From assembly GCA_944324305.1 (NCBI GenBank), contig CALUVV010000003.1, positions 62,001-126,000 of the forward strand: 64,000 bases of DNA, given 5' to 3'. The notes under the pieces are model-generated. The model had not been told where the DNA came from and ran no database searches. It worked only from the letters and a program-made list of their open reading frames with translations. Position 1 is the first letter of the stretch; the number at the start of each line of letters is the position of its first letter. The position numbers and the translations under genes are program-made. Shown here piece by piece: positions 19,659 through 28,504 of the stretch. This DNA is from Candidatus Gastranaerophilales bacterium. Lineage in GTDB: Bacteria > Cyanobacteriota > Vampirovibrionia > Gastranaerophilales > Gastranaerophilaceae.

Positions 19659-21443
19659 ATGGCAAAAAAACTTATTAAAGTTATGGATACCTCATTCAGA
19701 GACGGTTTCCAATCAGTTTACGGAGCAAGAGTATTTGTTGATGATTTTCTGCCTGCTTTACAGGCTGCTGTAAATGCAGGTATTAAACATTTTGAAGTTG
19801 CAGGCGGTGCTAGATTTCAGTCGCCGATTTTTTATTGCAACGAAAATGCTTTTGAAACAATGGACAAAATCAGAGAGGCTGTCGGACCTGAAATTAATTT
19901 ACAAAGCCTGGCAAGAGGTGTTAACGTTGTAGGTTTAGATTCACAGCCGCGAGATATAATCAATTTACACGCAAAAATGTTTAAAAAACACGGCGTTACA
20001 ACGGTCAGAAACTTTGACGCATTAAATGATGTTAATAACCTTATTTATTCAGGGCAGTGTATTAAGGATAACGGGTTAAAACATGAAGTCACTATTACGA
20101 TGATGGAACTGCCTATAGGTTGTACAGGTGCTCATGATGTTGAATTCTATGAAAGAGTTTTAAGAAATATTCTTGATGCGGGTATTCCGTTTGACAGTCT
20201 TGCATTCAAGGATGCATCAGGAACTTCTGCTCCGAGAAAGGTTTACGAAACTATTAAACGCACCAGAGAAATTCTCGGTGCTGATGCTCATATCAGATTC
20301 CATTCGCATGAAACCGCAGGAACAGGCTTAGCTGCTTATCTTGCTGCTCTTGACGGTGGTGCCGACGGAATTGATTTATCTATGAAACCTGTTTCGGGCG
20401 GAACAGCTCAGCCTGATATCGTTTCTATGTGGCATGCTTTAAAAGGTACAGAATATGATTTAGGACTTGATGTTGAAAAAATTCTTGAAACAGAAGAAAT
20501 TTTCAAAGAATGTATGAAAGATTATTTCTTACCGCCTGAAGCTTTATCGGTAAATCCTATGATTATACAATCACCGCTGCCCGGCGGAGCGTTAACAGCT
20601 AATACGCAAATGCTCAGAGATAATAACTTAATGGATAAATATCCCGAAGTTGTTGCAGCTATGAAGGAAGTTGTTGAAAAAGGCGGTTTCGGTACTTCCG
20701 TTACTCCTGTTTCACAATTCTACTTCCAGCAGGCCTTCAATAACGTTATGTTCGGCCCCTGGAAAAAAATTGCGGAAGGTTACGGAAAAATGGTTCTCGG
20801 ATATTTCGGCAAAACTCCTTGTGAACCTGACGCAGATGTCATTAAAATCGCAGCCGAGCAGTTGAACTTACAGCCGACAACAGAAAAAGTCGTCGATATT
20901 AACGACAGAGATCCGAATAAAGGCATTCCTGCAGCTAAGAAAAGACTTGAAGATGCAGGGCTTCCCGTTAACGATGAAAATATCTTTATTTCGGCAGCCT
21001 GCAAAGAAAAAGGTATTCTGTTCCTTGAAGGCAAAGCCACAATCGGTGTCAGAAAGTGCGAACCTGGTGATAAAGAGCCTAAAATCGACGAAGCAAATAA
21101 TGCTTACACTGTTACGGTTAACGGTAAGAAATATGCTGTTGCTCTTGAAGGCAGAAAAGCAACTGTTAACGGAAAACTTTATGACTTTGACGTTAAAGCG
21201 GGTATTGAGGCAAAGGCTGTTACCGGCGACGCAACTCCTGTTAAGGCCGCACTTCCCGGTACTGTATTAAAAGTTCTTGTATCGGCAGGCGACGGCATTG
21301 CGGAAGGCGATGTTATCGCGGTTGTTGAAGCAATGAAAATGGAAACTGAAATCAAATCTCCGATGTCAGGAACTGTTAAGGAAGTAGAAATTGAAGTCGG
21401 TGATAAAGTTAAAACAGGCGATGTGCTTGTTACTATAGGTTAA
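19659..21443 (+). CDS. oadA: Oxaloacetate decarboxylase alpha subunit (biotin-dependent carboxyltransferase)
   Basis: A 594-residue protein. A TIM-barrel carboxyltransferase of the PYC/HMGL family fills the first 450 residues: MDTSFRDGFQSVYGAR, the carboxylated-lysine region FDSLAFKDASGTSAP and metal-binding His in IRFHSHETAGTG. The C-terminus is a biotinyl domain with biotin lysine in VEAMKMETEIKSP. It moves the carboxyl group of oxaloacetate (or a related acid) to biotin for decarboxylation by OadB. FHSHET replaces the more usual LHTHDT, and substrate choice between oxaloacetate and another acid cannot be fixed. It sits in the birA-oadG-oadA-oadB operon. Confidence 0.88.
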   Translation: MAKKLIKVMDTSFRDGFQSVYGARVFVDDFLPALQAAVNAGIKHFEVAGGARFQSPIFYCNENAFETMDKIREAVGPEINLQSLARGVNVVGLDSQPRDIINLHAKMFKKHGVTTVRNFDALNDVNNLIYSGQCIKDNGLKHEVTITMMELPIGCTGAHDVEFYERVLRNILDAGIPFDSLAFKDASGTSAPRKVYETIKRTREILGADAHIRFHSHETAGTGLAAYLAALDGGADGIDLSMKPVSGGTAQPDIVSMWHALKGTEYDLGLDVEKILETEEIFKECMKDYFLPPEALSVNPMIIQSPLPGGALTANTQMLRDNNLMDKYPEVVAAMKEVVEKGGFGTSVTPVSQFYFQQAFNNVMFGPWKKIAEGYGKMVLGYFGKTPCEPDADVIKIAAEQLNLQPTTEKVVDINDRDPNKGIPAAKKRLEDAGLPVNDENIFISAACKEKGILFLEGKATIGVRKCEPGDKEPKIDEANNAYTVTVNGKKYAVALEGRKATVNGKLYDFDVKAGIEAKAVTGDATPVKAALPGTVLKVLVSAGDGIAEGDVIAVVEAMKMETEIKSPMSGTVKEVEIEVGDKVKTGDVLVTIG

Positions 21444-21466
21444 TTATCATATAGAAGGGTAAAAAA

Positions 21467-22642
21467 ATGAATATAGCAGACAGTTTATATAAATTATGGC
21501 AATCAACGGGCATCGCAAATTTCATACAGCCTGTTGACCCTAATATCACAAACGGTTTTGAACAATTTCTTCATCAATACGGTTCACCCATAATGATTTT
21601 GGTATGTTTGTTCCTTTTGTGGTTAGGTATTAAAAAGCAGTTTGAACCTTTACTTCTGGTTCCGATTGCATTCGGCGGTTTGTTGTCAAATATCCCCGTT
21701 GCGGGAATTGCAGGACCGCATGGTTTTTTGGGAATTATCTATGAATTTGGTATTCATCAGGGGTTATTTCCGTTAATTATTTTTATGGGTGTAGGTGCAA
21801 TGACCGATTTTGGACCATTGATTGCAAACCCTAAAACGGCTCTTTTAGGGGGTGCCGCTCAATTCGGTATTTTTGGCGCATTGCTTCTTGCATTGTGTGT
21901 ATTCGGTTTTACACTCCCGCAGTCAGGTGCAATCGGTATTATAGGCGGTGCTGACGGTCCTACTTCTATTTACGTAACTTCGAAACTTGCTCCCGAATTA
22001 CTCGGTGCAATTGCGGTTGCGGCTTATTCTTATATGGCGCTTGTTCCTGTTATCCAGCCGCCTATTATGAAACTTTTGACAACCGAGGAAGAACGTAAAA
22101 TAGAAATGACACAGTTAAGAGAAGTTTCAAAACGTGAAAAAATCGTATTCCCGCTTGTGGTTTTAGGACTTTGTATAATCCTTTTACCCGATGCTTGCCC
22201 TCTTATCGGTGCTTTGACTTTCGGAAACCTTTGTAAGGAATGCGGTGTTGTCGAAAGGTTATCAGATACAATGCAGAATGCCTTAATTAACATTGTTACA
22301 ATTTTCTTAGGGCTTTCTGTAGGTTCAAAATTATCATCAGACCAGTTCTTGACATTACAAACCTTATTTATTTTAATTCTTGGTATTTTAGCCTTCTCAT
22401 TTGCAACTGCAGGCGGTGTAATCTTTGCTAAGGTAATGAACTTGTTCTCCAAAAATAAAGTTAATCCGCTTATCGGTTCTGCGGGTGTTTCGGCTGTGCC
22501 TATGGCAGCGCGTGTATCCAATAAAGTAGGTTTGGAAGCTAACCCGCAAAACTACCTGCTTATGCACGCAATGGGGCCTAACGTTGCAGGTGTAATCGGC
22601 TCTGCGGTCGCCGCAGGTATCCTGCTTGCACTTTGTAACTAA
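21467..22642 (+). CDS. oadB: Na+-translocating decarboxylase beta subunit
   Basis: A 391-residue polytopic membrane protein with the family signature [24 protein letters not shown] and the pair [13 protein letters not shown] near the C-terminus. It decarboxylates carboxybiotin and exports Na+ in return. Together with OadG and OadA it makes a complete sodium pump, so the cell can store decarboxylation energy as a Na+ gradient. It lies 23 bp after oadA and is followed by a terminator. Confidence 0.92.
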   Translation: MNIADSLYKLWQSTGIANFIQPVDPNITNGFEQFLHQYGSPIMILVCLFLLWLGIKKQFEPLLLVPIAFGGLLSNIPVAGIAGPHGFLGIIYEFGIHQGLFPLIIFMGVGAMTDFGPLIANPKTALLGGAAQFGIFGALLLALCVFGFTLPQSGAIGIIGGADGPTSIYVTSKLAPELLGAIAVAAYSYMALVPVIQPPIMKLLTTEEERKIEMTQLREVSKREKIVFPLVVLGLCIILLPDACPLIGALTFGNLCKECGVVERLSDTMQNALINIVTIFLGLSVGSKLSSDQFLTLQTLFILILGILAFSFATAGGVIFAKVMNLFSKNKVNPLIGSAGVSAVPMAARVSNKVGLEANPQNYLLMHAMGPNVAGVIGSAVAAGILLALCN

Positions 22643-22656
22643 AATTGTTATAATAA

Positions 22657-22690
22657 AAGAGCCGGTTAGCAAATTACCGGTTCTTTTTTA
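22657..22690 (+). terminator. Terminator after the oad operon
   Basis: GAGCCGGT (22659-22666) pairs with ACCGGTTC (22676-22683), followed by seven T. Confidence 0.88.
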
Positions 22691-22714
22691 TATACAAAGA
22701 AAGGGGTATGTTTA

Positions 22715-23314
22715 ATGGATAAAGTTGCTTTGCTTGGTTCGGCAGACGGAAGGATAGTTGAGGCTCTCGTTAAATATTTTGAAGGCAAAGACGTTACTTT
22801 TGTTTGTTTGTCTGATATTGAACACTCCGATTTCTTGAAAAAGGCGGAAGAATTAGGTATTGAGTTTAAATATCTTCCGCATGAGAAAAACTTTGAATAT
22901 TTCTCATCTCATGATTTTTCGCTTATTGCTCTTTGTGATTACAGACAGCATGTTCAGGATGATGTATTAAAAACAGGAAAATTTATAAGTATTCATGCAT
23001 CGCTGCTTCCGTCTTTCAAGGGACCTGATGCAATGCACAGGGCTTTCAACTCAGGTGTGAAAGTATCCGGTGTGACCGTACATTGGGTTACGGAAGATGT
23101 GGACGGCGGAAAAATCATTGCGCAGTATCCTGTTTTAATCGGTAATCTTACTCACTTTGATGAATATGAAGCTGAAATTTATTCCGTTGAAAATATGCTC
23201 TATCCTGTGGTTATCGATAAATTACTAAAAGATGAGGTCTTTGATTTTTCTGATCTAATGAATTCGGGCGGCTGCGGAAATTCTTGCGGAGGCTGCGGCG
23301 GCTGTGCTAAATAA
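22715..23314 (+). CDS. Formyltransferase-family protein with a Cys/Gly-rich tail
   Basis: A 199-residue protein of the formyl-transferase fold (PurN/Fmt type). It shows SIHASLLPSFKGPDAMHRAF and VHWVTEDVDGGKIIAQ. Of the catalytic trio known in E. coli PurN (Asn106, His108, Asp144), the His and Asp are present but the Asn is replaced by Ser (SIHASLLP against NIHPSLLP). The protein ends SGGCGNSCGGCGGCAK, four Cys in 12 residues, a possible metal-binding tail not usual in PurN. AAAGAAAGGGG serves as ribosome site. It could be PurN with altered chemistry or a different formyltransferase; no pur genes are nearby. Confidence 0.7.
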   Translation: MDKVALLGSADGRIVEALVKYFEGKDVTFVCLSDIEHSDFLKKAEELGIEFKYLPHEKNFEYFSSHDFSLIALCDYRQHVQDDVLKTGKFISIHASLLPSFKGPDAMHRAFNSGVKVSGVTVHWVTEDVDGGKIIAQYPVLIGNLTHFDEYEAEIYSVENMLYPVVIDKLLKDEVFDFSDLMNSGGCGNSCGGCGGCAK

Positions 23315-23371
23315 GTATGGATTGTTTTGTATTCTTGATGTATAATTAGTTGCAGAAAAAGGGGTTTTAAC

Positions 23372-24607
23372 ATGTCAATAGATGATGCATTAGTAATGAT
23401 TTTAGCAGGCGGCGAGGGCAAAAGATTGTATCCGTTAACAAAGGATAGGGCGAAACCTGCTGTACCTTTCGGCGGAAGATACAGAATTATTGATTTTGTT
23501 CTTAATAACTTTATTAACTCGGGATTTTTCAAAATTAAAGTTTTAACACAGTACAAGTCTGATTCTTTAAATAAGCATATTACCCGTGGCTGGGCGTTAT
23601 CACCGTTTTTAAATCAGTATGTGGATTTAGCACCAGCACAGATGAGAACGGGTTCTGACTGGTACCGCGGTACTGCTGATGCTATTTACCAGAATGTTTT
23701 TCATATTACTGATGAAGCCCCTGATTATGTGTGTATATTCGGCGGTGATCATATCTATAAAATGGATGTATCACAAATGTTGGATTTTCATAAAGAAAAA
23801 GGTGCTGATTTATCTATTTCGGCCATACCTATTCCTATTTCAGAAGCTCATGAATTCGGTATTATTGAAGTTGATGATGATTGGAAATTAATAAATTTTG
23901 TCGAAAAACCGCAGTATACGCCTAAATCTATTCCCGGTAATCCTGATATGTGTCTTGCATCAATGGGAAATTACATCTTTAATAAAGAAATTTTGTTAGA
24001 TGCACTTAACAGAGATGAGGAAATTCAGGATTCAAGTCATGACTTCGGGAAAAACGTAATTCCAATGCTTTTAAAGGATAACAAAAAGATTTATATATAT
24101 AATTTTAATAACAATTCATTCCCCGGGATGAGTGATACGGAACGCGGTTACTGGCGGGATGTCGGCAGCATTGATGCTTACTGGCAGGCAAATATGGATT
24201 TGCTTGCTTATGATCCGGAGCTTAATTTATATTCTCAGGATTGGCCGTTAAGAACATTTAATTATAACTATCCTCCGGCCAAGTTTATTTGGGAAGAAGG
24301 CGAGCGTGTCGGTATGGCAACAAACTCGATGGTTTCCGAAGGCTGTATTGTTTCCGGGGCGGGATTGTCAAGATGCGTTCTGTCGCCAAAAGTTAAGGTT
24401 AACAGTTATTCTCAAATTTCCGAAAGTATATTAATGGAAAATGTGGAAATCGGCCGCCATTCAAAGATTAAGCGCGCAATTATCGATAAAAATGTTGTGG
24501 TTCCTCCGCATTCTCGAATAGGTTTTAACAGAGAAGATGATATTAAGCGGGGATTTCATGTTTCCCCGAACGGTGTAACTGTTGTGCCTAAAGGGGCTAA
24601 ACTTTAA
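23372..24607 (+). CDS. glgC: Glucose-1-phosphate adenylyltransferase
   Basis: A 411-residue ADP-glucose pyrophosphorylase that commits glucose-1-phosphate to glycogen. The N-terminal nucleotidyltransferase domain has LAGGEGKRLYPLTKDRAKPAVPFGG, FGGDHIYKMD and FVEKP. The C-terminus is a left-handed beta-helix with hexapeptide-like repeats (SEGCIVSGAGLSRCVLSPKVKVNSYSQI). It pairs functionally with the phosphorylase homologue at 47.8 kb. A TATAAT at 23341-23346 lies upstream, but no good -35 was found. Confidence 0.95.
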   Translation: MSIDDALVMILAGGEGKRLYPLTKDRAKPAVPFGGRYRIIDFVLNNFINSGFFKIKVLTQYKSDSLNKHITRGWALSPFLNQYVDLAPAQMRTGSDWYRGTADAIYQNVFHITDEAPDYVCIFGGDHIYKMDVSQMLDFHKEKGADLSISAIPIPISEAHEFGIIEVDDDWKLINFVEKPQYTPKSIPGNPDMCLASMGNYIFNKEILLDALNRDEEIQDSSHDFGKNVIPMLLKDNKKIYIYNFNNNSFPGMSDTERGYWRDVGSIDAYWQANMDLLAYDPELNLYSQDWPLRTFNYNYPPAKFIWEEGERVGMATNSMVSEGCIVSGAGLSRCVLSPKVKVNSYSQISESILMENVEIGRHSKIKRAIIDKNVVVPPHSRIGFNREDDIKRGFHVSPNGVTVVPKGAKL

Positions 24608-24622
24608 CTTTGAATTATATTC

Positions 24623-24651
24623 TTTACAAAACCTGCTGTCTGTTATATACT
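24623..24651 (+). promoter_or_regulatory. Promoter upstream of the hypothetical pair
   Basis: -35 TTTACA (24623-24628), 17-bp spacer, -10 TATACT (24646-24651). The implied 5' UTR is about 90 nt. Confidence 0.65.
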
Positions 24652-24748
24652 AAACAGGCTTGATGAAGATTGTAAATATTTATTAAAATCCCCTGTTGTT
24701 ACGGCAATTTTAAAGCTTTACAGTCTTTATTGCCATGGGTATTGTGTT

Positions 24749-25294
24749 ATGACAGCTGTAAATTTAAATATCGTAAAGAATATGTATAATCGTTTGCCTT
24801 CAATGCAAGTAAGCAAAGACAAGGTAATTGATAAGGTTGCATATATCGGTAAAAAGTGGTCTTCACCGCATCAGAGAGCCATTCTGGGGGTTACTGCTCT
24901 TGTAATGCAGCCGTATATCGACTGGAAAAATAAAAGTGTTGATGAAAAAACCAGAAAAGTTGCAGTGGCCAGAACCGTTGCAAAGATTATTGCAGGTACC
25001 TTAACAGGGGTTGCGTTAAGAGCAGGTTTCATAAAAGGTATTGCGGCAATGTCTAAAACTGCTGCAGAAATTCCCGCTAACGCAAAACCTTTTACTAAAA
25101 AACTAAAACAGTGCCTTACTCCGAAAAATTTAGATCCGTCTAATAAAGATGCTCTTGCACAGTATCGTAATGCTATGGGGACGATACTTTCTCTCGGAGC
25201 AATGATTTTTACAAATTTTCTTATTGATGCTCCGCTTACTAAGTTTTTAACAAATCAGTTTATAAAAATTCAAGAGAAAGGAGAGAATAAATAA
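24749..25294 (+). CDS. Conserved hypothetical protein, possible membrane protein
   Basis: A 181-residue basic protein of unknown function. It has two moderately hydrophobic segments (RAILGVTALVMQPYI and VAKIIAGTLTGVALRAGF) and a third near the C-terminus (GTILSLGAMIFTNFLIDAPLTKFL). No Shine-Dalgarno precedes ATG 24749. Its stop codon overlaps the next start by one base (TAATG), so the two genes are translationally coupled. I recognise no named domain. Confidence 0.7.
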   Translation: MTAVNLNIVKNMYNRLPSMQVSKDKVIDKVAYIGKKWSSPHQRAILGVTALVMQPYIDWKNKSVDEKTRKVAVARTVAKIIAGTLTGVALRAGFIKGIAAMSKTAAEIPANAKPFTKKLKQCLTPKNLDPSNKDALAQYRNAMGTILSLGAMIFTNFLIDAPLTKFLTNQFIKIQEKGENK

Positions 25295-25974
25295 TGTTTT
25301 CTCCTTCAAAAATGTGGAACGGTTTTAAATCTTATATATATAAAAACTATGGTGAAAATCCGGGTTCTATGCTTGTTCATACAGGCGTTCTCGGCTGGAT
25401 TTTGTCATCAATGGCTCAGGTCTATGCCGTAGTATTTAATAATAAAATATCTAAAGAGCAAAAAGTTTTTCTTATTCCGCAGGAAATCGCGGATGCTGCT
25501 GTAAATATTCTTTCTTTTTACACTCTTACCAGCGGTGTAAAATATATTGGTTCAAAGTTAACCAAAACAGCAAAGTTAAGAACTTCCGATATTACTGATT
25601 TACTGAAAAAGGGCGGTCATATTCTTGAAAAGGGGCAAAAGCGTGTTGAAAATAAAGTTTATGCCGGTGACTGGAACTTCGATATAACAAAACTGGATAA
25701 TTATAACTCGGAAATTGCCGATAAATTTAAACCTTTCAGGAATGGTGCTGAAGTTATTACGGGGCTTATCGGATCTGTTATTTCCAGTAACCTTGTTACT
25801 CCCATAGCCAGAAATAAATATGCTGCGATTAAACAAAAGCAGGCATTATCAAATATGAATAAACCATCTGAAAAAGACAACGTTAATAATGTTAACTATG
25901 ACAGCAGAATGTCTATGGAAAGATATCAAAATTTAGCTGCTTCAAAATACTCTTCGGGTTCCTTAAAAATATAA
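25294..25974 (+). CDS. Conserved hypothetical protein
   Basis: A 226-residue protein translated from a TAATG junction with the preceding gene, with AAAGGAG 12 bases upstream. It has hydrophobic segments near residues 25-45 (LVHTGVLGWILSSMAQVYAVVF) and 145-165 (AEVITGLIGSVISSNLV), and a Ser/Asn-rich tail. Function unknown. It overlaps the convergent anti-sigma gene by 12 bp at its 3' end. Confidence 0.7.
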   Translation: MFSPSKMWNGFKSYIYKNYGENPGSMLVHTGVLGWILSSMAQVYAVVFNNKISKEQKVFLIPQEIADAAVNILSFYTLTSGVKYIGSKLTKTAKLRTSDITDLLKKGGHILEKGQKRVENKVYAGDWNFDITKLDNYNSEIADKFKPFRNGAEVITGLIGSVISSNLVTPIARNKYAAIKQKQALSNMNKPSEKDNVNNVNYDSRMSMERYQNLAASKYSSGSLKI

Positions 25975-26499
25975 AAACCTTATCAGTACTGCAACTATGC
26001 AGGTTATCATTATAAAAAATGCGGCTGTCAATTTATAAAACGGATCCAGTCTTTTTTCATCGGTATTTTCATGCTGCAGCTGGCATATTATGCTTCTTGA
26101 GTAATCATTTTTAAAATCATTTTTTGTTTTTTCAAAAGATGAGTGAAGAAGTTTTTTAAATGTGTAAATATTTTCCAAATCTTGTCTTGCCAGAGGATTT
26201 GATATTGCTATTTTTTTTATTTTTATGCTTTCAAAATTATTCAGTTCATTATCCACATAAGCGGAAAGGTTAGCTTTAAAGTCTTCATATTGTTTTGTTG
26301 CATATGGATTTTCAATTTCCTCATTTTGAATATCCATAAATTTATTCAGCATATTTTTCATTTGAATATATTTTTCCATACAGGCAGGGCAGCTTTCCAG
26401 GTGCTGTCTGACATATTCCGATAGTTTTGCGCTTAATTTATCTTCTGCATAGAAACTTAATAAGGCACTTACCTGATCACAGGTTAACTGGTTTTTCAT
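25963..26499 (-). CDS. Putative zinc-finger anti-sigma factor, membrane-anchored
   Basis: A 178-residue protein. The N-terminus has the zf-HC2-like arrangement: Cys7, then a helix and HLESCPAC (His-x3-Cys-x2-Cys). A single hydrophobic segment near the C-terminus (KLTAAFFIMITCIVAVLIRFLYF) would anchor it in the membrane. The gene follows the ECF sigma gene by 15 bp, the usual sigma/anti-sigma order, so it probably holds that sigma factor at the membrane. The inducing signal is unknown. Confidence 0.78.
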   Translation of the reverse strand: MKNQLTCDQVSALLSFYAEDKLSAKLSEYVRQHLESCPACMEKYIQMKNMLNKFMDIQNEEIENPYATKQYEDFKANLSAYVDNELNNFESIKIKKIAISNPLARQDLENIYTFKKLLHSSFEKTKNDFKNDYSRSIICQLQHENTDEKRLDPFYKLTAAFFIMITCIVAVLIRFLYF

Positions 26500-26514
26500 T
26501 AATCATTCTCCTTT

Positions 26515-27108
26515 TTAAATGTATGCTTTTAAATCTTCCTGAAGTTTTCCTCTTGCCCGCGCTATTCTGGATTTAACCGTTCCGATGCTTGAGTGTGTGG
26601 CTTTAGCTATTTCTTCATAGCTTAAACCCTGAAGTTCGCGAAGAATAATCGCTATCCTGAATTGTTCGGGAAGTTCCAGTATTGCATTTTTAATTATTTT
26701 TTCAAGCTCGGATGAAATACATTTTTCATGAGGTTTGCATTTTTTATCAAGAAGCTGAAATTTTATGGGCACGGAATCTTCCGTATCATCATCCAAAGAA
26801 ACTGTCTCGGCTTTTCTCTGATTTTTTCTCAATTCATCGTAGAATAAGTTGGTTACTATCTGATTTAACCAGCTTTTAAAAAGTTTTGGATTTTTAAGGT
26901 TATGTATGTTCTTTGCAACACGAAGCAGAGCTTCCTGAGTTAAATCAGAAACGTTTTCTTTTTTTGAGCTCAGGTATGAAAACGCTGCGAATACATTTTT
27001 TTGTTCGCGCCTGATAAGCTCCTCTAGAGCCTTGAAGTCATTTTGCTGTGAAAGGACGACAAGTTCTTCCAACGGCATTTTCTTGTATTGCAATTTATTG
27101 CCTGACAT
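26515..27108 (-). CDS. ECF-type RNA polymerase sigma factor
   Basis: A 197-residue sigma-70 family protein. Region 2 shows DLTQEALLRVAKNIHNLKNPKLFKSWL; region 4 shows LPEQFRIAIILRELQGLSYEEIA and the HTH end TVKSRIARARGKLQ. Regions 1 and 3 are missing, as expected for ECF sigmas. SD AAGGAGAAG precedes the ATG. The downstream gene is its likely anti-sigma factor. The regulon is not visible here. Inverted AAGGAAT (27132-27138) and ATTCCTT (27157-27163) upstream may be part of its control. Confidence 0.88.
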   Translation of the reverse strand: MSGNKLQYKKMPLEELVVLSQQNDFKALEELIRREQKNVFAAFSYLSSKKENVSDLTQEALLRVAKNIHNLKNPKLFKSWLNQIVTNLFYDELRKNQRKAETVSLDDDTEDSVPIKFQLLDKKCKPHEKCISSELEKIIKNAILELPEQFRIAIILRELQGLSYEEIAKATHSSIGTVKSRIARARGKLQEDLKAYI

Positions 27109-27206
27109 AAACTTCTCCTTACATCTATAGTAAGGAATTTTTGACAGGAAATGCTCATTCCTTGTTACATAACCAACAGATTATATTTTTTTATTAATGA
27201 TTATAA

Positions 27207-28448
27207 TCAATCTGCGCAAATATAGCCTCTTAAGGCAGTATGTGCGGCAACATACGGTGATGCAAGATAAATAAAGCCATTTACATTACCCATTCTTCCT
27301 TGGAAGTTTCTGTTTTGGGTTGCAAGGCAGACTTCTCCGTCGGCAAGAGTTCCTGCATGAACTCCCACACAAGGACCGCATCCGGGAGGCAGAATTGCTG
27401 CATTTGCTTCTACAAACGTATTTATTAAACCTTCTTCAAGTGCTTTTAAATATACATCTTTTGATGCGGGGCAAATTAACATTCTGACATCAGGATGAAC
27501 TGTTTTACCCTTTAATATTTTTGCAACTGTTCTTAGATCTTCTATTCGTCCGTTAGTGCAGGTGCCTACAAATACCTGATTAACTTTTACATCTTTTAAT
27601 TCTTCAACCGGTTTTATATTATCGACTGTATGTGGGCAGGAAACAGTGTGTCTGATTTCTGCCGCATTAATTTTTATTACTCTTTCATAAACTGCATCTT
27701 CATCAGGTTTCAAACATCTGTATTTATCTTCCCGTCCGCGGGATTTTAAAAATTCCTTTGTTTTTTCGTCCGCTACAAATAAACCTGCTTTGGCACCTGC
27801 TTCAACGGCCATATTTGCAAGAGTAAATCTTTCTGACATTGACATATTTTCAATTGTATCCCCGCAAAATTCCAAAGCTTTGTACGTTGCGCCGTCAGCA
27901 CCTATCAAACCTATAAGATGAAGCATCAAATCTTTAGAACAAATTCCTTCTTTAAATTTTCCGTTTACTTCAATTTTGAATGCTGCGGGAACTTTTAACC
28001 ATGTTTTACCGAGCGCCATTGCAACAGCTATGTCTGTTGAGCCCATACCTGTTGCGAAAGCTCCTAAAGCTCCTGATGTGCAGGTATGTGAATCTGCTCC
28101 TACAAGAATTTCGCACGGGTTAACAAATGTTTCTACCAATCTCTGGTGGCAGACGCCTGCTCCGACATCAGAAAGCACTGCGCCGTAATCTTTTGAAAAA
28201 TCTCTTAGAACAGTATGTGTATTTGATAATTCTTTTCTGGGACTTGGTGATGCGTGGTCTATAAAAAGAATAGTTCTTTCAGGGTTATTAAGCTTTTCTT
28301 TCCCTAGTTTTTTAAATTCCTGAACCGTTAAGGGACCTGTACCGTCCTGAACAGCGCATACATCAACTTTTGCAATAACAAGTTCGCCTGCTCTTACCTG
28401 TTTCCCTGCATGTTCCGAAATAATTTTTTCTGCTAAAGTTTGTCCCAT
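27207..28448 (-). CDS. Aconitase/3-isopropylmalate dehydratase large-subunit family
   Basis: 413 residues from ATG 28448 (AAAGGAG seven bases upstream; the GTG at 28454 is a worse choice). It has the aconitase-family elements HTVLRDF, GADSHTCTSGALGAFATGMGSTD, and the Fe-S cluster cysteines in VGTCTNGR and PPGCGPCVG. It catalyses stereospecific hydration/dehydration of an isopropylmalate-, homocitrate- or citrate-type acid together with a separate small subunit. No small subunit (LeuD-like) is adjacent. The nearby synthase at 29736-31046 suggests a citrate or homocitrate route. leuC is possible; the substrate is not decided. Confidence 0.8.
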   Translation of the reverse strand: MGQTLAEKIISEHAGKQVRAGELVIAKVDVCAVQDGTGPLTVQEFKKLGKEKLNNPERTILFIDHASPSPRKELSNTHTVLRDFSKDYGAVLSDVGAGVCHQRLVETFVNPCEILVGADSHTCTSGALGAFATGMGSTDIAVAMALGKTWLKVPAAFKIEVNGKFKEGICSKDLMLHLIGLIGADGATYKALEFCGDTIENMSMSERFTLANMAVEAGAKAGLFVADEKTKEFLKSRGREDKYRCLKPDEDAVYERVIKINAAEIRHTVSCPHTVDNIKPVEELKDVKVNQVFVGTCTNGRIEDLRTVAKILKGKTVHPDVRMLICPASKDVYLKALEEGLINTFVEANAAILPPGCGPCVGVHAGTLADGEVCLATQNRNFQGRMGNVNGFIYLASPYVAAHTALRGYICAD

Positions 28449-28478
28449 AACCACACTCCTTTTTCTCTATATTAGCAC

Positions 28479-28503
28479 AAAAAAAAACGACTATATAAGC
28501 CGT
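28479..28503 (-). terminator. Terminator of the duplicated gene, copy 1
   Basis: On the minus strand, ACGGCT, loop TATAT, AGTCGT, then about nine T. It lies just outside the duplicated block. Confidence 0.75.
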
Positions 28504-28504
28504 C

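Noticed and set aside
27130-27165. Autoregulated ECF promoter before the sigma factor
   Set aside because: An inverted AAGGAAT/ATTCCTT is present, but the usual AAC-containing -35 and a matching -10 are not, so I did not list it as a feature.
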